Positions 59,094 to 64,000 of a stretch of 64,000 nucleotides of DNA are shown here, piece after piece. The position numbers and the translations under genes are program-made. Location of the stretch: the NCBI RefSeq assembly GCF_012933465.1, contig NZ_JABBND010000012.1, positions 124,001-188,000 on the forward strand, given 5' to 3'. Position 1 is the first letter of the stretch; every line of letters begins with the position of its first letter. The notes under the pieces were generated by a model that was given only the letters and a program-made list of their open reading frames with translations, ran no database searches and was not told where the DNA came from. This DNA comes from Actinomycetospora sp. TBRC 11914 (GTDB lineage: Bacteria > Actinomycetota > Actinomycetes > Mycobacteriales > Pseudonocardiaceae).

Positions 59094-61265
59094 TCAGAGC
59101 GAGTCGCGCAGGTTCTGCCCCTTCTCGGCCTTCTCGACCAGCGACGCCGGCGGCGCGAACCGGTCGCCGTAGGCCTTGGCGAGGATGCGGGCCCGCTCGA
59201 CGAAGCCGGGCAGGCCGCCCGGGTAGCCGTCGATGTACTGGGCGACGCCGCCGGTCCAGGCCGGGAACCCGATGCCCATGATCGAGCCGATGTTGGCGTC
59301 GGCGATGGTGTGCAGCACGCCCTCGTCGAAGCACTTCACGGTCTCGAGGGCCTCGGCGAAGAGCATCCGCTCCTGCATGTCCTCGAACGGCAGGTCGCCC
59401 TTCGCGGCGCCGAACTCGGTGGCCAGGCCCGACCACAGCCCGGTCCGCTTGCCCTCGGCGTCGTAGTCGTAGAACCCGGCGCCCGAGGAGCGGCCCTTGC
59501 GGCCGAGCTCGACCATGCGGTCGACGATCGCGTCGGACGGGTGGCTCACCCACGTGCCGCCGGCCGCCTCGACGCCCTTCTTCGTCTCCTCGCGGATGTG
59601 CTGCGGCAGCGTCAGGGTCAGCTCGTCCATCAGCTGCAGCGGCGGGGCGGGGTAGCCGGCCTGGGAGCCGGCCTGCTCGATCGACGACGGCGCGGCGCCC
59701 TCGCCGAGCATCGCCACGGCCTCGTTGATGAACGTCCCGATGACGCGGCTGGTGAAGAACCCGCGCGAGTCGGAGACGACGATCGGGGTCTTCCGGATCT
59801 GGAGCGCGATGTCGACGGCCTTCGCCAGCGTGGCGTCGGACGTCTTCTCGCCGCGGATGATCTCCAGCAGCGGCATCTTGTCGACCGGGGAGAAGAAGTG
59901 CAGGCCGACGAAGTCCTCGGGGCGGTCGACACCGGTCGCGAGGTCGGTGATCGGCAGCGTCGAGGTGTTCGAGCCGAGCACCGCGTCGGGCGCGAGGTGC
60001 GGCAGGATCTCGGCGAAGACCTGCTTCTTGAGGTCGGGGCTCTCGAAGACGGCCTCGATGACGAGGTCGGCGCCGGCGGCGTCCTCGGGCTTCTCGGTCG
60101 GGGTGATCCGGGCGAGGACCTCGTCGGCCTTCTCCTGGGTCGACTTCCCGCGCGAGACGGCCTTGTCGAGGATCTTCTTCGAGTAGTCCTTGCCCTTCTC
60201 GGCGTTGGCGAGGGCGACGTCCTTGAGGACGACCTCGATGCCGGCCATCGCGCACGAGTACGCGATGCCCGCGCCCATCATCCCGGCGCCGAGCACGACG
60301 ACCTTGCGGGCGCTGTGCTTGTCGTACCCGGACGGCCGCGAGCCGCCCTTGTTGATCGACTGCAGGTCGAAGAAGAACGCGTTGATCATGTTCGTCGAGA
60401 CCTGGCCGACGACGAGGTCGGCGAAGTAGCGCGACTCGATCTTCGCGGCGTTGTCGATGTCGACCTGCGACCCCTCGACCGCGGCGCACATGATGTTGTA
60501 CGGCGCCGGCATCGGGGCGTTCTTGAGCTGCTTGCGCAGGTTGGCCGGGAAGGCCGGGAGGTTCTGCGCGAACTTCGGCACGCTCGGCGTGCCGCCGGGG
60601 ATCTTGTAGCCCTTGACGTCCCAGGGCTGGACGGCCTCGGGGTTGGCCCGGATCCACTCCTTGGCCTTGCTCAGCAGCTCCTCGGGGGTGTCGACGACCT
60701 CGTCGACGAGCTTGGCCTCGAGCGCCGCGCGCGGGTTGCGCTGCTGGCCCTGCAGCAGGACCTGCATGAGGGCGTCGGCGATGCCGAGCAGGCGCACGGT
60801 GCGGACGACGCCACCGCCACCGGGCAGCAGGCCGAGCGTGACCTCGGGGAGCCCGATCTTCGAGCCCTTGGCGTCGAGCGCGATGCGGTGGTGGGTGGCC
60901 AGCGCGATCTCGAGGCCGCCGCCGAGCGCGGCGCCGTTGATCGCCGCGACGACGGGCCTGCCGAAGGTCTCCAGGCGTCGCAGCGCGGTCTTGATGGCCT
61001 GCGACTGGTCGTAGGCCTTCTGCGCCTCCGACGGGCCGTAGTTGCGCAGGTCCTCGAGGTTCCCGCCGGCGAAGAACGTCTTCTTCGCCGAGGTCAGGAC
61101 GACCCCCGTGATCGAGTCCTTCTCGGACTCCAGCCGGGTCAGCGTCGCGTCGAGGTCCCGCCCGAAGCGCTCGTTCATCGTGTTGGCCGAGGCGTCCGGG
61201 TCGTCCATCGTCAGCGTGACGATGCCGTCGCCGTCGGCCTCCCACCGGAACATGTTGTCGCTCAC
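59094..61265 (-). CDS. fadB: fatty oxidation complex alpha subunit (enoyl-CoA hydratase/3-hydroxyacyl-CoA dehydrogenase)
   Basis: This 723-residue bifunctional enzyme catalyses hydration of 2-enoyl-CoA and NAD-dependent oxidation of 3-hydroxyacyl-CoA. The N-terminal crotonase domain (about 1-200) shows [22 protein letters not shown] and [15 protein letters not shown] with the catalytic Glu. The NAD-binding motif [21 protein letters not shown] starts at about residue 325, followed by [17 protein letters not shown] and the C-terminal dehydrogenase domain. It is the Mtb FadB type. The start is a GTG 45 bases after the fadA stop. Confidence 0.96.
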   Translation of the reverse strand: MSDNMFRWEADGDGIVTLTMDDPDASANTMNERFGRDLDATLTRLESEKDSITGVVLTSAKKTFFAGGNLEDLRNYGPSEAQKAYDQSQAIKTALRRLETFGRPVVAAINGAALGGGLEIALATHHRIALDAKGSKIGLPEVTLGLLPGGGGVVRTVRLLGIADALMQVLLQGQQRNPRAALEAKLVDEVVDTPEELLSKAKEWIRANPEAVQPWDVKGYKIPGGTPSVPKFAQNLPAFPANLRKQLKNAPMPAPYNIMCAAVEGSQVDIDNAAKIESRYFADLVVGQVSTNMINAFFFDLQSINKGGSRPSGYDKHSARKVVVLGAGMMGAGIAYSCAMAGIEVVLKDVALANAEKGKDYSKKILDKAVSRGKSTQEKADEVLARITPTEKPEDAAGADLVIEAVFESPDLKKQVFAEILPHLAPDAVLGSNTSTLPITDLATGVDRPEDFVGLHFFSPVDKMPLLEIIRGEKTSDATLAKAVDIALQIRKTPIVVSDSRGFFTSRVIGTFINEAVAMLGEGAAPSSIEQAGSQAGYPAPPLQLMDELTLTLPQHIREETKKGVEAAGGTWVSHPSDAIVDRMVELGRKGRSSGAGFYDYDAEGKRTGLWSGLATEFGAAKGDLPFEDMQERMLFAEALETVKCFDEGVLHTIADANIGSIMGIGFPAWTGGVAQYIDGYPGGLPGFVERARILAKAYGDRFAPPASLVEKAEKGQNLRDSL

Positions 61266-61310
61266 TGCTCTTCGTGCTCCTTCGCTACGGACGAGTGGTG
61301 GGAGGGCGGG

Positions 61311-62519
61311 TCAGACGCGCTCGATGATCGTGGCGACGCCCATGCCGCCGCCGATGCACAGCGTGACGAGGGCGCGGCGCAGGTCGCGGCGCTCGAGCTC
61401 GTCGACCATCGTTCCCATGATCATCGCGCCGGTCGCCCCGAGCGGGTGGCCGAGGGCGATGGCGCCGCCCATGACGTTGGTGCGCTCGTGCGGGAAGCCG
61501 AGGTCGCGCATGAGCTTCATCGGCACCGCCGCGAAGGCCTCGTTGATCTCGAGGAGGTCGATGTCGTCGACCGTCAGCCCGGCCTTGGCGAGCACCTTCC
61601 GGCAGGCCGGCGTCGGGCCGGTGAGCATGATCGTCGGGTCGGCCCCGGAGACGGCGGTGGCGACGATGCGGGCGCGCGGGGTGAGGCCGTTGGCCTTGCC
61701 GGCCGACTCGCTGCCGACCAGCACCAGGGCGGCGCCGTCGACGATGCCCGACGAGTTGCCGCCGTGGTGGACGTGGTCGATCTTCTCGATCCAGTGGTAC
61801 TTCTGCAGCGCCACGGCGTCGAAGCCGCCCATCTCGCCGATGCCGGCGAACGAGGGCTTGAGGCCCGCGAGGCCCTCCAGTGTCGTCTCGCGCATGTGCT
61901 CGTCGCGGTCGAGGATCGTCAGCCCGTTGCGGTCCTTCACCGGCACGATCGAGCGGTCGAAGGCGCCATCGGCCCAGGACTTCGCGGCGCGGGTCTGCGA
62001 CTCGAGCGCGTAGGAGTCGACGTCCTCGCGCGAGAAGCCCTCGATGGTGGCGATGAGGTCGGCGCCGATGCCCTGCGGCGCGAAGCCGGTCTTGAAGTTG
62101 GTCTCCGGGTCCATGGCCCACGGCCCGCCGTCGGAGGCCATCGGGACGCGCGACATCGACTCGACGCCGCCGGCGATGATCAGGTCCTCCCAGCCGGAGG
62201 CCACGCGCTGACCGGCCTGGTTGACCGCCTCGAGGCCGGAGGCGCAGAAGCGGTTGAGCTGCACGCCGCCGGTGGTGTCGGGCATGCCCGCCGCGATGGC
62301 CGCGGTCTTGGCGATGTCACCGCCCTGGTCCCCGATCGGGGAGACGCAGCCGAGCACGACGTCCTCGACGTGCTCCGGGTTGAGCTCCGGGTTGCGGTTG
62401 CGGAGCTCGTCCAGCAGCCCGACGACGAGCGAGACGGGCTTCACCTCGTGCAGCGACCCGGTCGCCTTGCCCCGCCCGCGCGGGGTGCGGATGGCGTCGT
62501 AGATGTATGCCTCGGTCAC
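61311..62519 (-). CDS. fadA: acetyl-CoA C-acyltransferase (thiolase)
   Basis: FadA is the thiolase that completes each beta-oxidation cycle. The nucleophilic Cys92 lies in [33 protein letters not shown] (catalytic His) and the C-terminal CIGGGMG (second Cys) are all present. It is 402 residues and starts with a GTG preceded by GGAAGGG. It is the first gene of the fadA-fadB operon, divergent from a TetR regulator that may control it. Confidence 0.97.
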   Translation of the reverse strand: MTEAYIYDAIRTPRGRGKATGSLHEVKPVSLVVGLLDELRNRNPELNPEHVEDVVLGCVSPIGDQGGDIAKTAAIAAGMPDTTGGVQLNRFCASGLEAVNQAGQRVASGWEDLIIAGGVESMSRVPMASDGGPWAMDPETNFKTGFAPQGIGADLIATIEGFSREDVDSYALESQTRAAKSWADGAFDRSIVPVKDRNGLTILDRDEHMRETTLEGLAGLKPSFAGIGEMGGFDAVALQKYHWIEKIDHVHHGGNSSGIVDGAALVLVGSESAGKANGLTPRARIVATAVSGADPTIMLTGPTPACRKVLAKAGLTVDDIDLLEINEAFAAVPMKLMRDLGFPHERTNVMGGAIALGHPLGATGAMIMGTMVDELERRDLRRALVTLCIGGGMGVATIIERV

Positions 62520-62605
62520 GGGTGGGGGTCCCTTCCAACGGCGTTCGGGCGAGCGGAGCGGCGGGGCCGGTTCGCCCCTGCGGGGCGGGCCGCCCTGCGC
62601 TCCTG

Positions 62606-62639
62606 ACAGTCATGATGGACTGTTTGTAGCGCCTGTCAA
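62606..62639 (-). promoter_or_regulatory. fadA promoter with overlapping palindromic operator
   Basis: On the minus strand TTGACA (62639-62634) is followed after 16 bases by CATCAT (62617-62612), a reasonable -35/-10 pair. The inverted repeat ACAGTC-6-GACTGT at 62606-62623 covers the -10, where a bound repressor would block transcription. Confidence 0.5.
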
Positions 62640-62658
62640 CGGTCGGCCCGCGGTTCGG

Positions 62659-62674
62659 CCGGTGACGTTACCGG
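62659..62674. promoter_or_regulatory. candidate operator palindrome near the TetR gene
   Basis: CCGGT-GACGTT-ACCGG is a nearly perfect 16-base palindrome, 145 bases upstream of the TetR start and 20 bases upstream of the fadA -35. It is a second candidate site for the adjacent TetR regulator; there is no direct evidence. Confidence 0.35.
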
Positions 62675-62818
62675 CGAGTAGGCAAGGGTGGAAGGGGTGG
62701 CCCCCACGGGGAGGCCAGGCCGGACACGCGCCGCGCACCGGGACGGTCAGCGTTGACCGTCCGGTGCCGGGTCCGCGACGATTCCCCACCGCACGACCGA
62801 CGAGGGGAGGGACGGCGG

Positions 62819-63502
62819 ATGACCGCGGACGGGACGGAACCGCTGCTCGACGAGGCCTCCGAGCGCCCCGCGGAGCGTGCGCCCGCCCGGCGCGCCGCGG
62901 GTCCCCGGCGGTCCCGGGAGCAGCGCACCTCGGACAGCCGCCAGCGGATCCTCGACGCCGCCGTCACCTGCCTCGTCGAGTCCGGCTACGCCGGCACGAC
63001 CACGCTGACGATCCAGGCGCGCGCCGGGGTCTCCCGGGGCCGGCTGCTGCACCACTTCCCGTCGAAGGAGACGTTGCTCGTCGCCGCGGCCCAGCACCTC
63101 GCCGCGACCCGGTTCGCCTCGGACGGCCTGGCGGCGGCCGAGCTGCCCGCCGTCGAGGAGGACCCGGAGGGGCGCATCGACCGGGTGGTCGAGGAGATGT
63201 GGTCGACGTTCCGCCAGCCGTACTTCTGGGCGTCTGTCGAGCTCTGGACGGCGGCCCGCACCGACCCGGCGCTCGCGGCGGCCCTGCTCCCCGCCGAGCG
63301 GCGCCTGGGCGCGGCGATCCGGCAGACGCTGGACGCCGTGTTCGAGCACTACCTCGCGTGCGAGCACTACCCGGCGGTCCGCGAGATGCTCCTCACGAGC
63401 ATGCGCGGGGTGGCCCTGACCTACGGCTTCGACCCCCGCGACCACGCGACCGACCCGCACCTGGCGCAGTGGAAGCAGCTGACGAAGGCGCTCCTGCTCT
63501 GA
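62819..63502 (+). CDS. TetR-family transcriptional regulator
   Basis: This 227-residue regulator has a basic N-terminal extension (about 1-35), then the TetR HTH: SRQRILDAAVTCLVESGYAGTTTLTIQARAGVSRGRLLHHFPSKETLLVAAAQHL (about 38-95). The rest is the helical ligand-binding domain. A GGGGAGGGA site lies 6 nt before the ATG. It is divergent from fadA, the common layout for a regulator of the neighbouring operon, so an acyl-CoA ligand is plausible but inferred. Confidence 0.9.
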   Translation: MTADGTEPLLDEASERPAERAPARRAAGPRRSREQRTSDSRQRILDAAVTCLVESGYAGTTTLTIQARAGVSRGRLLHHFPSKETLLVAAAQHLAATRFASDGLAAAELPAVEEDPEGRIDRVVEEMWSTFRQPYFWASVELWTAARTDPALAAALLPAERRLGAAIRQTLDAVFEHYLACEHYPAVREMLLTSMRGVALTYGFDPRDHATDPHLAQWKQLTKALLL

Positions 63503-63506
63503 GGGC

Positions 63507-64000
63507 TCACCGCAGCGCGCGGGCGTACGCCTCGGGGGTGCGGCCGAGCGCCGCACGGAAGTCGCGGACGAGGTGGGCCTGGTCGGCGTACCCCAACGCG
63601 CTCGCGACGTCCGACCAGACCACCCGCTCGCCCTCCCGGACGGCCTCGGCGGCCTCGAGCAGCCGGTAGCGGCGCAGGACCCACGTCGGCGACACCCCGG
63701 CGTGGCGGGCGAAGAGGCGCTGCAGGGCGCGTGGGGCGACCCCGGCGCGGGCGGCGAGGTCGTCGAGACGGCGCAGCCCCCGGTCGGTCTCGGCGATCCG
63801 CGCGACCGCGGCGACCTCGCGGGCCTGCTCCACCCGGGCCGGGTCGGCCGCCGCGAGGACCTCCTCGAGGGCGCGGGCGAGGACGGCGACGCGGGCCGGC
63901 TCCCGCGCGGCGTCGTCGGTGCCGGCGTCGCCCCCGGCCGTGGTGACCGCGGTGACGAGGGACCCGCCGTCGAGACCGGGGACGACGTCGACGTCCACCA
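63507..64000 (-). CDS. AraC-family regulator, 5' end outside the window
   Basis: The window holds the C-terminal part of an AraC-type regulator, about 163 residues. The two HTH motifs are visible: RLDDLAARAGVAPRALQRLFARHAGVSPTWVLRRYRLLEAAEAV and WSDVASALGYADQAHLVRDFRAALGRTPEAY. Family members are usually 250-300 residues, so the start lies beyond 64000. It ends 5 bases after the TetR stop, convergent. Confidence 0.85.
   Translation of the reverse strand, partial: VDVDVVPGLDGGSLVTAVTTAGGDAGTDDAAREPARVAVLARALEEVLAAADPARVEQAREVAAVARIAETDRGLRRLDDLAARAGVAPRALQRLFARHAGVSPTWVLRRYRLLEAAEAVREGERVVWSDVASALGYADQAHLVRDFRAALGRTPEAYARALR

Overview
The window is chromosomal DNA of a very high-GC actinobacterium. 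Third codon positions are almost all G/C, GTG starts are frequent, and GTGA/ATGA stop-start overlaps link genes within operons. BldC, a MenJ-type menaquinone reductase, a DprE2-like epimerase component, a fused KorA, many leaderless genes and an Mtb-like racemase point to Pseudonocardiaceae or close relatives (Pseudonocardia/Actinomycetospora-like). The taxon is inferred, not proven. I see no insertion sequence, prophage, CRISPR array or rRNA. No gene-free stretch exceeds about 300 bases.

Layout. Positions 94-5689 hold a small membrane protein, bldC, a DUF4229 protein, menA, a secreted protein and menD. From 5686 to 12064 runs a seven-cistron-equivalent Mrp Na+(K+)/H+ antiporter operon (A-B fused, then C, D, E, F, G), starting inside the menD stop codon. 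A DUF3592 protein, menG and a menJ-like reductase follow. A complete 14-gene complex I operon nuoA-N (15408-31727) comes next, then a long-chain polyprenyl diphosphate synthase. Together, 1.4-32.8 kb is a respiratory block: quinone head-group steps (MenD, MenA, MenG), side-chain synthesis and saturation (polyprenyl synthase, MenJ), the main NADH:menaquinone proton pump, and its antiporter relative Mrp.

From 32.8 to 40.5 kb are a RarD-type transporter, a patatin-like hydrolase, ferredoxin oxidoreductase korAB, an enoyl-CoA hydratase divergent from a hotdog thioesterase, and HtpX. From 40.5 to 45.6 kb is the most accessory-looking stretch: two adjacent paralogues of an unrecognised family, a GH172/DUF2961 glycosidase, a pRiA4b ORF-3 protein, an EVE-domain gene overlapping a KptA/Tpt1 RNA 2'-phosphotransferase, and a Uma2 nuclease-fold protein. 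From 45.6 to 49.7 kb a minus-strand set (rmlA, polysaccharide deacetylase, SDR, FGGY kinase) looks like one sugar-related transcript.

From 49.9 to 58.9 kb are small secreted and unknown proteins, an MpaB/DUF2236 oxygenase, a Clp-N protein, YajQ, tRNA-Tyr, an atypical PII protein, a DprE2-like reductase, an aldo/keto reductase, an HTH regulator, an alpha/beta hydrolase and an alpha-methylacyl-CoA racemase. The end (59.1-64.0 kb) is a fadB-fadA beta-oxidation operon, divergent from a TetR regulator with palindromes between them, then a truncated AraC-type regulator. At least nine genes have a TANNNT -10 hexamer 6-8 nt before the start codon and so are probably leaderless. Several long perfect hairpins separate transcription units.

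Nothing here amounts to a clearly new multi-gene system. The best leads are the EVE-KptA pair, the tandem unknown paralogues, the PII protein lacking the modifiable tyrosine, and the rmlA/deacetylase/SDR/kinase operon.
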